64,000 bases of DNA from Watersipora subatra (lineage: Eukaryota > Bryozoa > Gymnolaemata > Cheilostomatida > Watersiporidae). The notes below the pieces were generated by a model, which saw only the letters and a list, made by a program, of their open reading frames with translations, made no database searches and was not told the origin of the DNA. The translations under genes were made by a program, and so were the position numbers. The first letter of the stretch is position 1; each line of letters begins with the position of its first letter. Shown in pieces: positions 36,094 through 47,301 of this stretch. Where the stretch lies: contig NC_088717.1 in NCBI RefSeq assembly GCF_963576615.1, positions 59,384,749 to 59,448,748 of the forward strand, read 5' to 3'.

Positions 36094-36450
36094 TCCCCGA
36101 CAAGCCAGAACAGAGTTGAGCAGTTTGAAAAAAAGAAACTCAAACCTCCCTGCAGGAACACGCAACGGAAGTTGAGCGGCTAGTCCAAATAGCCCACGCT
36201 GAACTGCCCGAACCGTTCAGAAGTAACATGGCAAAGGAGTACTTCTCAAACTCCCTAAGCCATCCCATCCTATAGCAGCACCTTCTAGCGGTACCCACGG
36301 AGACTCTCGCAGATGCAGTTCGAGCTGGATGAGAATTTCTCCAGATCAAATCAAGAGAATCGAGTCTGGGCAGAGCCGTCTGGGCTGTAGAAAACTTAGA
36401 AGCCAATACAGGACATGGTGCGGTACGCAGTGTCGAACAAGACACCTTAA

Positions 36451-37060
36451 AGGTTGACTTGCAACAATATTCACATTGCAGTTATTTGGTATCAAAAGAT
36501 TCGCCATGTTTTACTCTGTTGTGTAGTAGGTGCCAAATATGTGGGAATGTGATTAAAAGCTTTTGAAAGCTCAAAAACGAACAGAAAATCGCAGCGACAC
36601 GAGACCGCCCTAGTTTGGATTCGCTTTCCAAAACGGCTAAAATGTGACGTATGTCTGGGAGATGGTTTATGTTTACACTTTCATGCATCCTTATTCGTTG
36701 AACTATTTTCACAAATATACTTCACGCTTGCAATAAAAACCATGTCTATTGTTCTTACGCGTCTATTTTATCGGCATCGTAATGCTGCAACTTTGAGCAC
36801 TGATATCTCAAAACATAGCATAAAAATATGTTTAATTTTTAAACTTAGCTTGAACGATTGCTTCTCATCTTCTGATAGAAATGATGAGCCTTTTGGTCCG
36901 CTATGATGGTCGAAAAATGCTGTATAAGGTGTTTGCGCCATATGACGGAAATTGTAAGTCACATTATCAGATACTGTTAGTTTCAGTTCGTTTGATCTAT
37001 CGCAAATAACAGATACGATTTCTTGTATTAAACTTGTTAATTTCAATTCGTCATAATCTC
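36451..37060. repeat. Left arm of the long TTAA element
   Basis: Similar to 19270-19790, including CCATGTCTATTGTTCTT and GCACTGATATCT blocks; the terminal part is also repeated, inverted, at 63700-63904. No gene. Confidence 0.75.
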
Positions 37061-38066
37061 TAACGCGCTACATCGAGTTTGTGCAGCTGGCAAGCTGAGA
37101 AGCACCTTTTTTTCTTGGCCAAAAGCAGAGAAAAGACCAGACCTTCACCGGGCGTGGAGCAACTGGGTGAAGCTGGATGTGACAAACTTTATTTATTCCC
37201 CTGCTTACTCTTACCTTTGTTTTTGCCATTTCAAAGACGACATGTTTTCTAACCTGTTTGCATACTCCACATGTCACCAAAGCATGTGAGTAATTTATTC
37301 TATGAACCACTTGTATTATTAGTAGTAGTAACTCGGGTTATTTTCTAGTATTCTCCTAATACTACTGTATTAATCTATATTTAATATTACAATATTAATG
37401 TCATTTAATTGGAATATGATATTATTAGCATTTTATCTTTTTAATTCTGTGTGTTATTCTTATTATAATAACAAAACTAATTCATACTGCATATCTATCT
37501 GTAAAACGTAATATATTAATCTATAATTGATAAAATAATGTTATGTTTCACGATTAATTTCGCCAAATTTCTTAACCCCACTCACTTATAGATATGTTAT
37601 ATAAAATAGTTATTGTCATTTTCTGGTATCATCGTTAATAGCATATTAATATTATTAGATGATTATTATTTGTTGTATAAATCGATGTACTCACATGTAC
37701 TGATGTGAAGATGAAGAAGAGCCTCGGTCTTTCGTTACACTTCCTTATATCCTCCCCTATACTGCCTTACACTAGCTTATCTACTAGCTTGACCCACTTG
37801 CTTTATCCAGCTTTATGCACTCACCCTAATTACCAAGACCACCTGTACTGCCTTGAGCTCAGACACCAATATAGCCTGAGCCTAACAAATCCCATAATAC
37901 GACATGCCCTTTCTTTTTGTTTTGGGCCACTCCATCACTACCAACAAGCAGACGTAGTAACTTACCTTACTTGTGTTGCTCGTTACCTGACTCCATTAGG
38001 GCAGTCTCCATAGGCTATGCCTCTGGCTTGTCTGACCCTGTGCCACCGTCTAAAGTACTCTTCTCG

Positions 38067-39326
38067 CTAATGCCAGCTCCATTTCCAGTCTGCACTGGCT
38101 TTTCCATCACCCTGACCTCCGCCGCTACCAATACTTTTACCGTGACCACTGTCACTACCAACACTCCTTCCACCAACATCTCCAACACTACTTCCACCAA
38201 CCCTGACTAGCCCGGAGTCTTTTGGTTGGGTCAGTAATGACTCCTCAACCTCATCTCCGTCTCTTCCGTCTTTACCTCGCTCTCCCCAGTAAGAGGCAGG
38301 CTCGACAGGCTTCCTGTGGGAGGTCTCTACCTGGGCCGTAACCGGCTTCACAGGGGATGGCACCACAGAGCTGGGAGTTGGCATAGGCCCAGACCTATCT
38401 AGATCGACCTCACCTGCAACCAGTGCAGGTCTGCTACCAGCAATTCTCCTCTGAACCTCGGCTAACTCCTGCACCACTACCCTGAATGCCTTGACATTTT
38501 CCAACTCCATGACTGCTGCCTCCCATTTGGCTTTCAGCTTAGCCAATTTCTCCTTCGATTTCCCCCGCACCTCCCTTTCCTCTCTTTCAATCTCTGCTAC
38601 CTTTTTCTCATGACCTTCTCTGTCTAACATTCCATTGCTGGATACCTCGGCTAAAAAAGAGCAAACCTTTTCCATTACAGACACTGGTTCAGCTACTTTC
38701 TCAGCACCTTTCCTTACCTCATCGTAACTCTGTTCTCTATCACACCCCATAGACACTTGCACATCTCTGGTGCCTTGGGCTGTCCCCTGTTGACTACCAA
38801 TTTCCACGTATTCGCTACTCTTCACTCCTTTGGTTTTAGAAGTCCACCAATCTTGACCTGTGTGACCTTTCTTAACTTCGCTCTCTCTGTCAGACTTATT
38901 TGTCAGGTTTTGCAACTCGACATTATCTGAAACATAACTTGACCCAGCAATAATGGTTCTCGACGAAAACGGCTTAACTAACTTAATACTTCTACACTCC
39001 TTAATAGCCTCAAACTTACTTTCGCATAACGCATTTACAACAGCAAATAATTTAAGCTGCCTCAACTCAGTTATGCCCAAGAAGTTCGTTCTCAATCATT
39101 TCACCACATGAACTTCAGCATCCATATGCCTGTCTTTACTTTCCAAATGAACTATTATATTTCCAACCACTTTTAACTCACTACCATCATCAGTTTCTAA
39201 AACTGTCGACGGTTTCTTTAACCGTAGGTTCAACTTATTGGCTGTTGCCTCGGTTACCATAGACACCTCAGCCCCAGTAGCAAACGTAAACTTTACATTT
39301 ACTCCATTAACTTCTAAATACTGCAC
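38067..39326 (-). pseudogene. Protease and C-terminal region of the gag-protease element
   Basis: Continues the gag frame after one stop. A retropepsin-like segment has VKFTFATGAEVSMVT where the catalytic Asp of DTGA is Ala, so the protease should be dead; TDDGSELKVVG is the flap. After a TGA (39096) NFLGITELRQLKLF completes the fold. Beyond this there is no RT but a charged, probably coiled-coil stretch (about 38490-38620, EIEREEREVRGKSKEKLAKL) and a Gly/Ser-rich tail. The position of the stop and the D-to-A change show decay. Confidence 0.78.
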
Positions 39327-39341
39327 AATTCCCTGGCCTAG

Positions 39342-40679
39342 TCATTGATCTTCACAATATTTATCTCTATAACCAGAGAATCTAACACTTCTGCCCTTAC
39401 TATTATCCCAGTACCCTTCATCATACCGGCTCATTTCGCGCCTCTCCTTATACTTCTCCCCCTCAAACCTATCCATACTTTTGTCCCTGTACCTACTAGA
39501 CTTGTCTCTCATTTCGTGGGGGCTTTCTCGTCCCCTGCACCTCTCCCTACTAATATCCCTGCTGCCATATCGCTCATAGCTACTATCACGGCTACCTCCT
39601 GACCTCCTGCTGCTACCTCGTCTATCGTAGCCTACATCTCTTCCCTTATCCCTGCAATAACGGGATACATGTCCTCGCCGTCCACAAGAAAAACATTTAA
39701 TGTGGAGACAACTCCGCATCTCATGGCCACTACCTCTGCAATTATAGCAAACTCTATCTCTACTTTCCCTACTGTTTTCTCCATGTCTAGAGACATAACT
39801 TTCCCTGCTATTGTATCTATACTTCCTACTGTCACTGTCCTTGTTATACTCCCGGCCTCTTGTCCCATATCTACTAGTATCACGCTCCTCACTACTATTA
39901 CTACAATACCTTCTACTACTACTAGGGCTACCTCTAGGGGAAGATCTACCCGGTGAATCGTAGCTTCTATCACTACCATTACTCCGGTACTGTGCGCGAC
40001 TGCCGCACTCTGATTTCCTTGCTACCTCTTTTTTAATCTCACTTTTTAAATCGCTACCTCTACTATCTGCTCTCACGAACCTGTCTGAATAATTCGCCAT
40101 CTCACGAGTCCTCAATGCCTCATGTAACAACTCCCAAGTCAGATTGGCATTCTTCATCAAATCTCTACTTACTTCTCTATCTCTCAACCCGTTTACCGCC
40201 ACTATAAGGGCAAACCTTACCCTATCATTATTGTTAGCCACCTCTGCATATCTGCTCAAACTCTCTACCCGTTGTAAATATTCTCTATCACTTTCTCCAA
40301 GTGGCTGCCTAGCCGTCCGAAACTTATGCCCCTTTACAGAACATACTCTCTTGTCTACCATAATTATCCTACAAAACCTCCACTGCCCCTTCATAAGTAG
40401 AATTTATACCATCTACGTTGAACCCTGCACCCCTCAATACTTCTCTACCACTGTGCCCAATAGCTTCAATAGTAGCACTAACCTAGCTCTACCTGTCATA
40501 ATAGGTACTCTATTGCCATCTTCATCAGCTACATAACCTTTCTTCTCGACAGCACTCTCAATACACAAATTCATCTCCTCTATAAATCTCTCCCACGACC
40601 CATCACCATGCTCACCGAACACCAGCTTCGGAAAACCACTCTCCATCTCTACCCAACACAATATATCTCTCGCCACCAA
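39342..40679 (-). pseudogene. Gag of the gag-protease element, with two CCHC knuckles
   Basis: The capsid-like part (ESDREYLQRVESLSRYA; RFALIVAVNGLRDREV) is followed by a long Arg/Ser/Tyr/Gly-rich nucleocapsid with two zinc knuckles, CYNCRGSGHEMRSC and CFSCGRRGHVSRYC. The frame leaves the main one between about 40445 and 40345 (two apparently offsetting indels, the second in an AAAGGGG run) and a TGA stops it at 39342. Knuckles bind the element RNA. Such tandem-knuckle, RS-rich gags occur in several invertebrate gypsy/BEL lineages; the exact lineage is unsure. Confidence 0.82.
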
Positions 40680-41184
40680 TTCACTCTACCCCACTCGTAT
40701 AAAATTAATGTAATTCTCACCTCCGAATACGTGATAAATATTTACACCTCACCAACAACGCTACTTCACCGCTACAACACCACCCTACCTCACGTCACCT
40801 CGCCTGCACGCTCGTGAAAGGGTCTAATCAACCGTTTAAACTTAACCCCGTAACCAGAAAAATGTTCATTAATGATAACACAAAAAGAAAAAAAATCAGA
40901 ATCCTGTCAACTGCGCCATGTTGTATAAATCGATGTACTCACATGTACTGATGTGAAGATGAAGAAGAGCCTCGGTCTTTCGTTACACTTCCTTATATCC
41001 TCCCCTATACTGCCTTACACTAGCATATCTACTAGCTTTACCCACTAGCTTTATCCAGCTTTATGCACTCACCGTAATTACCAAGACCACCTGTACTGCC
41101 TTGAGCTCAGACACCAATATAGCCTGCGCCTAACGAATCCCATTATACAACATTATTAGTACTAGAAATTCCACTGTCATACAG

Positions 41185-42678
41185 CCCACGACCAAAGAGA
41201 TGGCCAGAGATATTGGCAAAAAAATAAAGGGTACTGATGGTTGAGAAATGCAATATTAGCAATCAAATGGCTCTGCAGTGCAATAGGATAACTGCAATGG
41301 TAGCTGTAATGTACTGGGTGTGGGTGTTATTATATACAACAATAAGCAATAATGAATGGAAAAGATGTTTATATTTTCCCTCTGCAATAGGAGAAATGCA
41401 ATATTGGCCAATATTAGGAGTAAAATGCACTGATATTCTTAGAATAATCAATTTTATTAATATAGTAATAATAGAAAACCAATACACAATTTTGTTTACA
41501 TTTCAAAACGTCATAGGTAGCAATATCGAGAAGTTGTGGTATTTATATAGGTTTTTAGAAAATTTATTTAAAAAGTGTTTGGTCATGACAAACAACAACA
41601 ATGAAAGGAAAATAATACACGTTTATGTCTCTCCCTTGCAATAGGAGAAATGCAATGTTGGCCAATATTATAAGTAGAATGCACTGATATTATTAAAATA
41701 ACCAATATTGTTAATATAGTAATACAGCAATAATAGAAAACCTATGAGCGTTCACGCGTCTCGAAGATTTCTGCAAACTGCAGCAAAATAAAAGCTGTTA
41801 CAAACGTGTTATAAAGCTGTAGGCCAAATTTACTGTAATGTATGTAATTCAACAACAATAAAGAAATATGTTTATTATAACTCTGAAATGCAAAATTAAA
41901 AGTAAAATGGCAAGCTATACACAGTTTGAAAGTTGGTTGCGTTGAATGTAGAATGGTTTTGATAAGCGATCTTTAACAGAAAGCAGTAGGAGCATTCACG
42001 CGTATAAAACTGTAGCAAAATAAAAAAATGTTTTCGTCATGAAGGGGCGTTGTAGTTTGGCCCTAGCTTGTACATAAGTTGTAAAGAATTTCGGCTAACA
42101 TTTCAAATAATGAAACCTTCAGTGATTGGACAAAAACACAGGCTGATAAACTGTGTACCACAATTTCGTACCTGTAAATCGGTCTACGCCTCAAACGGTC
42201 TACGTTTATTACAGAAACCTTCGAATAAATTCGATTACAAGTAACAAATGCCATAGACTGATGAAATGAGCATGGTTTTCTCGTGAAATGCGCACTGCTA
42301 AATAGTTCTACTATCTGTCGCACGGCTTTATTGGCGTTTCGATTTTCAGTCTTAACTTTTATTAAAGTGAGCTTTTCAAACTTTTTGTGGCAATTTTCGT
42401 TCAAATTAATCTGTCTATTTGTGTATAATCCGATTAGATGGGTAAGTTTAAAGATAATACCGACGGTTTACAAATACTTGGTAACATATTCAAATAGGTT
42501 TAAATGTGTTTTGTCTCGTTATTATACTTTAACGACTTTACATTCCGATGCTTAAATTTGTTGATGAAATTTCTAGCCAAGGGTTCGTCTCATTGTTGAT
42601 GAATAATTTTCGTAAGTTGTGTGCACATGCATTTATCATAAAAACTCCCACACTTCGCTCCGCTCGTTTGCTCGTGGG
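41185..42678. mobile_element. MITE with CCCACGACCAAA termini, copy 2 (inverted)
   Basis: Left end CCCACGACCAAAGAG, right end GCTCGTTTGCTCGTGGG. It is related in opposite orientation to 28184-29201, and longer through internal duplication of a GGAGAAATGCAATATTGGCC-type block. Only short ORFs. Confidence 0.7.
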
Positions 42679-43012
42679 ATTAGATGATGAAGAGTTTGTG
42701 CCAACCACTGAAGACTGGGAAAAGTTTGAGCGCTATGTTGGCCAGGGTCAAACGCTCTCCAATTACATGTCAGATAGAGCTGAACTTAACCAAACTTTAC
42801 AAAATATAAAGAATATCCATAGAGTTATTACTCACATTTTTATGTTTACAATATCATGGATTCTGATAAGGTTTTGTAAAATCTGTGTCATAATTTTTTG
42901 GCAATAGATTTATTCTTTTTCTGATCAAGCAAATATGATATAATAACAGGAAATGATGTTGTACAAATCTTATTGCAAGTCAACTATTGTATTGTGATTT
43001 CAGTCCCGAATC

Positions 43013-44035
43013 CTCCTTCAAAGTGGAGAAAATAATAGTAAGTGTGACAGCACTCCAGCGACTATTTCACACCCACGCCTGAGCCCTTCCCTGCTCATTC
43101 ACGATGGTGCGAGAAGACGGATGGATAGAGTTCAAGGTTACATGTGCCTCCTGTCACCAATCGTACACTTGGGAAACAACTGCCATGGTGAACAGAGCTC
43201 ACGTCATCAACCCCCTGCAGGCAGCTGCATCACTCTTTTCTGGCGGATGCCTTACGCAAAACCTCCGTTTTCTGTCGCTCCTGAACATCGCGATACCAAG
43301 CCACAGCGTTTGCCTCTACCAACAAAGAGAATACTTACATGGTGTGAGTGTTAATATTTACCCATAAACTTGGAAAATGTGAGTGAAAGCTTGGCAAACT
43401 AATTGAATAACGACATTTAGAAACAATTTTTTTCTTGAAATGAAAATATGTCATTCTTTACGCGAAATATATTATAATTTAAAATTCTGATTCTTCATCA
43501 TAAAATAGCACAAAAAGGGGGAAGAGGATTCTACATTCTTAGACTAATGATAATGATACAATTTAATCTTGTATAATGAAGTTTTACAATATTTTACAGT
43601 GTATCGCTGAGCAGTACACCCTGCATAACGAGGGATTAATGGCAGCAATCGATTGGGAGCTTGATTTGGCAGGTGACGGTAGATGCGATAGTCCGGGGCA
43701 TTGCGCACTATACAGAGCCTACACTATGATGGATCAGAGCTGCGGTTTAATAGTCAGCAGCCATTTTGTCAAGGTAAAACTTTGACAGTTTTTACTTCAC
43801 AGCCTGACAAAAACCCAAATTTTTTAGTAGTTATTAATACATAAACATGAAGTTGCTGATCTAGCTAAATAATTCATTCAAATAATGTGAAAGTGATTGT
43901 TGGTCGTAACTTTCTTTACTTTGCAGTCAACGGAGACCACCAGCTCTAACGCCATGGAGCTGGAAGGCTTCAAGCGATGCCAGTCCGATATAATTTCCCA
44001 CGGACTGAGAGTGAGGTCCATTACAACGGATGTTG
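43013..44035 (+). pseudogene. DDE-type transposase-like gene fragment (exons)
   Basis: Exons about 43104-43343, 43600-43773 and 43927-about 44030 share phase 0 (donors GGT|GTGAGT and AAG|GTAAAA, CAG acceptors). They encode a Cys-containing part (VTCASCHQSYTWET), then LAGDGRCDSPGHCALY and MELEGFKRC and RSITTD. The set DGRCDSPGH ... MELEG ... TTD is the core of a transposase-like family common in fish, corals and molluscs; the Asp of DGRC and of TTD are likely catalytic. The reading stops being transposase right after TTD, where an inverted P2RX7_C exon follows, so the catalytic Glu is missing. A possible upstream piece (DDEEFVPTTEDWEKF) lies at 42680-42810. The family name is uncertain. Confidence 0.65.
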
Positions 44036-44233
44036 TTACAGAGGTTGTGTGCATACCGCAAGCTTGTGTTTTGGCTTATGCCGCAAATTCATCGCGGTGA
44101 GCGACGGCCTCTACCTGCCTGCTTGGTGTCTAAGATTCAGGCTCTTTTCCCACCAACAGATGATGAAGAAGAGTTTGCAGACTATGTGTTCAAGGGCTTC
44201 TGTTATGGCGATGAAGAGACTCAACGACTTTGA
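44036..44233 (+). pseudogene. Inverted copy of the P2RX7_C C-terminal exon
   Basis: AYRKLVFW, RRPLPACLVSKIQALFPP and EEEFADYVFKGFCYGDEE are the last exon of a P2RX7_C-domain protein, ending at TGA 44231-44233. It matches 44490-44692 in inverse orientation, with ACLV where that copy has AYLV. It is fused to the end of the truncated transposase and has no exons of its own in the right order. Confidence 0.75.
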
Positions 44234-44489
44234 TTGAGAATTCTAGATCAACTCTATATCATAGGTTGTACTCATTTTTATTGCATTGTCATTTTATTAT
44301 TTTACTTTTATTCAGGCTAAGCCACATGGTGACTACACACCAAGTAGCTAACAAACAAATTTTTTTTAGTAAATTGCTGTTACATTGCTTCCATATTTAA
44401 AAACACATGATTAATGTGCATAAATCTGCCATCACTGATTTTATAAAATAAAAACAAATACATAGAGGAACGCATATTGGTTTCACTGC

Positions 44490-45570
44490 TTACCAAAGTC
44501 GTTGAGTCTCTTCATCACCATAGCAGAAGCCCTTGAAATCGTAGTCTGCAAACTTTTCTTCATCATCCATTGGTGGGAAAAGAGCCCGAATCTTAGACAC
44601 CAAGTAGGCAGGTAGAGGCCGTCGCTCACCGCGACGAATTTGCGGCATATGCCAAAACACAAGATTGCGGTATGCACACAAACTTTTCCGAGCATTTGCG
44701 ATGGCTCTCCAAATAAGAATAGATTATCTACCAAAACAATTATTGAAAAACAATAATTGCTGATCATCAAAATAATCTCGATCTTTATATAATAAAATCA
44801 TAAAACTAATACACTCTATACTGTAGTAAGTGTACAAGCCAAATATAACAGTTCTCCTTGTGTTCCACGAGTTCAGAATATGTGTGTTCAACCGATGCAT
44901 TAAATGTGTAACACTAGAATTGTAGATAATGCTTGACACATTAGCATAGTTTTGGTGTTGTTGGCATTAAATGAAAATCCAACTCACTATGATATCACGG
45001 GTAAACATTCCACCCCAACTTAAGGGGCGCAGGCGCCACAAGTTTGTCCACACCAGGATGCATACACAGGCATTCATGCTCCCCGCGGTATGGAGACGAT
45101 GCGCAAACTCAGCATCATGGCAGCACAAACATTCAGGAAGAGATGGCATGTCTTGACAGCGCTTTCAGACACACCACTTTGTAGCCGATGGTATTAGCTC
45201 CTATAGAAATGAACAGATATGTCTATGCAACCATAGCTAATACATCAGGTCGATGTTATCCAACAGTATATCAGTGCGGCACTAGATTTAAATATTAAAA
45301 TTGTTAATGTTGTCATTCGCGAAAAATCTGTAATTATTTTTTCGCAATATGAAGCGATAATTATCATAATTAAAATCATATACATGTATATAATAATTAC
45401 ATTTGTTCCATCACTCTCAAGCTAAAACTATTACTACTAGCTAGCTTGGCACATAAGAGCTGGCTAGTGGCGGTGCTTACTTGCTGGGAGGTTTGATTCT
45501 GTTGAGGATCTTCTTCAGATAGAGCGTCAGGCTCGAAACGCCAGGGTCTTAACTCTTTAGAATTTGACAT
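44490..45570 (-). pseudogene. P2RX7_C-domain protein gene of the TTAA element
   Basis: Three minus-strand exons: 45481-45570 (ATG at 45570; RPWRFEPDALSEED), 44999-45200 (WCV stop KRCQDMPSLPECLCC, then HPGVDKL) and 44490-44692 (LCAYRNLVFW, RRPLPAYLVSKIRALFPP). The junctions agree in phase. The spaced Cys residues and the PLPxxLVSKIRxxFP block match the zinc-binding C-terminal domain first seen in the P2X7 receptor; free-standing copies are common in molluscs and cnidarians. It has a TGA where a Cys is expected and one frameshift before HPGV, so this copy is dead. The start codon lies about 60 bases from sequence shared with the short TTAA copies. Confidence 0.68.
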
Positions 45571-45657
45571 TTTTTAGGATCGCAACTCGGACATGTACGC
45601 GTATGTTGAATGTCGGACGGAATAGCCAAGCTGAAACTGTAAAGTAGCGAGCATCTA

Positions 45658-46988
45658 CGACGTCTGATCCAAAAGTTCCCGGAATGGAGTTGTATACACT
45701 TGCATATTTGCACGATGGAAAAACCCATTGCAGCGTTTGCAGGGAAACACCTCCGGAGTGTTGTCACAAAATTTCGGGCTGCTATGACAACGCGTTCTCC
45801 CGTGAGCCGACGATATGTCGAGGTCTGTCAGGTGCTTTCGTCTTTTTTTTAACAACTATTGTCATGTCGAATCAATCGGAACTGTGTATTTGCATTAAAT
45901 TTTGTGTGAAATTAGGGAAAACAAGTACTCAGACAATTAAAATGTTAAATATTGCTTTTGGAGATGCTGCTCTAAGGAAAACACAAGTTTTTGAGTGGCA
46001 CAAACGTTTTTGTGAAGGTAGAGACAGCATTGAAGATGATGAGAGGTCTGGCAGACCAGCGTCGGCAAGAACTTGTTCGTCGATCGACAGTGTGAGGTCA
46101 TTAGTCATGGGAGATCGTCGTTCAACTATTAGAGAAATTTCTGGAGAAACGACTTGGTTTTGGAACTGTTTAAAGAGTATTAACTGATGATTTAAACATG
46201 AGAAGAGTCGCAGCAAAGTTCGTGCCACGTTTGCTAACTAATGACCAAACGGAGCTCAGGATGCACGCTTGCAACGATTTCAAGGAAACTTCAAAAAAGG
46301 ATAAAAACTTTCTTTCGAATATAATAACTGGAGATGAGTCTTGGGTGTATGGTTATGACCCAGAGACTAAATTCCAAAGTAGTCAGTGGAAGTCTCCGGA
46401 CTCCCCAAGACCAAAAAAGGCGAAGATGTCTCGGTCAGGTGTAAAGACCATGCTGATTGCGTTTTTTGATATTCATGGATTAGTACACCATGAGTAATCA
46501 CCACAGGGTACTACTGTGAATCAGCATGTTTATATTGATATTTTGAGACGTCTTAGGCATAGGGTTATGCGCATAAGACCTGAACTGTGGCGCACAGGTT
46601 CATGGATGCTGCACCATGATAACGCACCCGCCCACACTGCGTTCTCTGTGAAGCAGTGTTGCGCTAAAACCAACATGGCTGTTCTACCACATCCTCCATA
46701 TTCACCAGATCTGGCTCCCTGTGACTTTTGGCTATTTCCTTAGTTAAAACTTACTTTGAAAGGAACCAGATTTGACAGTATAGAGTCAAATCAATGTGCA
46801 ACTACGAGGGAGCTAAACAGCATCGACGCGGAGGGATTTCAGCACTGCATGGCATCATGGCAGAAAAGGTGGGACAAGTGTATCGGCAGCCAAGGGTAGT
46901 AGTTTGAAGGGGACTAACTATATAGGTAAATTGAAGCAACGCGTTTTGAGTTATAGCTCCATTCCTGGAACTTTTGGATCAGACCTCG
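45658..46988 (+). mobile_element. Mariner transposon (1331 bp) in the TTAA element
   Basis: Inverted termini contain GTCTGATCCAAAAGTTCC, and TA is duplicated at 45656-45657 and 46989-46990. The short TTAA copy at 19788 has the uninterrupted target GCGAGCATCTATATTTGATAC, fixing the ends to the base. The size is standard for mariner. Confidence 0.95.
45864..46900 (+). pseudogene. Mariner transposase, broken
   Basis: Starts MSNQSELCICIKFCVKLGK; the N-terminal HTH part has VFEWHKRFCEGRDSIEDDER and SGRPAS. The catalytic region has TGDESWVYGYDPE, LHHDNAPAHTA and SPDLAPCDFWLFP. Counting gives 34 residues between the second and third Asp, the mariner DD34D pattern. It is broken by a frameshift near 46190 and by stops at about 46495 and 46741, so no active enzyme is made. 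Confidence 0.92.
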
Positions 46989-47301
46989 TATATTTGATAC
47001 GGGGTCTTCGGTAAAACCCGAAGAGTTTGTCATAAACTATTGCTACGATAAGTTTGATATTCAGCTTTGTATTGGCCTTTCAATTCACGCGAGAACATCA
47101 CGTGACAAGACAATAACCAAAATCCGCGGATACGTCATCGAAATCAAGAGATTCCAATCTACGGCGGCTTTTTATTTTTGAGCTTTTAAGAACTTTTAAT
47201 CACATTTCCACATTATTGGCACCTACCACACAACAGAGTAAGACATGGCGAGTCTTTTGACACCAAATCACTGTAATGTGAATTTTGTTGCAAGTCAACC
47301 T
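46989..47301. repeat. Right arm of the long TTAA element
   Basis: Carries the block AACCCGAAGAGTTTGTCATA...CGATAAG and ends in AACAGAGTAAGACATGG...GTCAACCT. The same order occurs at 19800-20991 and, inverted, at 62580-62905. No gene. Confidence 0.8.

Larger units (their letters stand above)
37671..41152 (-). mobile_element. LTR retroelement encoding gag and protease but no reverse transcriptase
   Basis: The two LTRs are both 234 bp (37671-37904, 40919-41152; TGTTGTATAAATC to CGACA or CAACA). TTATT on both sides (37666-37670, 41153-41157) is the target duplication. On the minus strand the primer site TGGCGCAGTTGACAGGA directly follows the LTR and a purine tract (AAAAGAAAGGGCA) precedes the other. 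The 3.0-kb interior has room only for gag, protease and a coiled-coil-rich C-terminal part; no RT, RNase H or integrase motif is present in any frame. It therefore looks like a non-autonomous gag-type element. Confidence 0.88.
36451..47301. mobile_element. TTAA-target transposon, long gene-bearing copy
   Basis: Left end AGGTTGACTTGCAACAA and right end TTGTTGCAAGTCAACCT, each next to TTAA (36447-36450, 47302-47305); removing it restores gypsy A gag. The arms match the two short copies in this window. Inside, from left: about 0.6 kb shared with the short copies, an LTR gag-protease element, a MITE, transposase-like exons (+), a P2RX7_C gene (-), and a mariner in the right arm. TTAA duplication is typical of piggyBac, but the encoded transposase-like domain is not piggyBac. 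Confidence 0.8.

Noticed and set aside
38067-38210. Plus-strand Thr/Ser/Pro-rich ORFs at 37705-38210 and 39345-40536 as possible mucin-like genes
   Set aside because: They are antisense shadows of the LTR and of the RS-rich gag on the minus strand.
36451-47301. Calling the TTAA element piggyBac
   Set aside because: Only the target site fits; the termini do not look like piggyBac ends and the visible transposase-like exons carry DGRCDSPGH/MELEG motifs instead.
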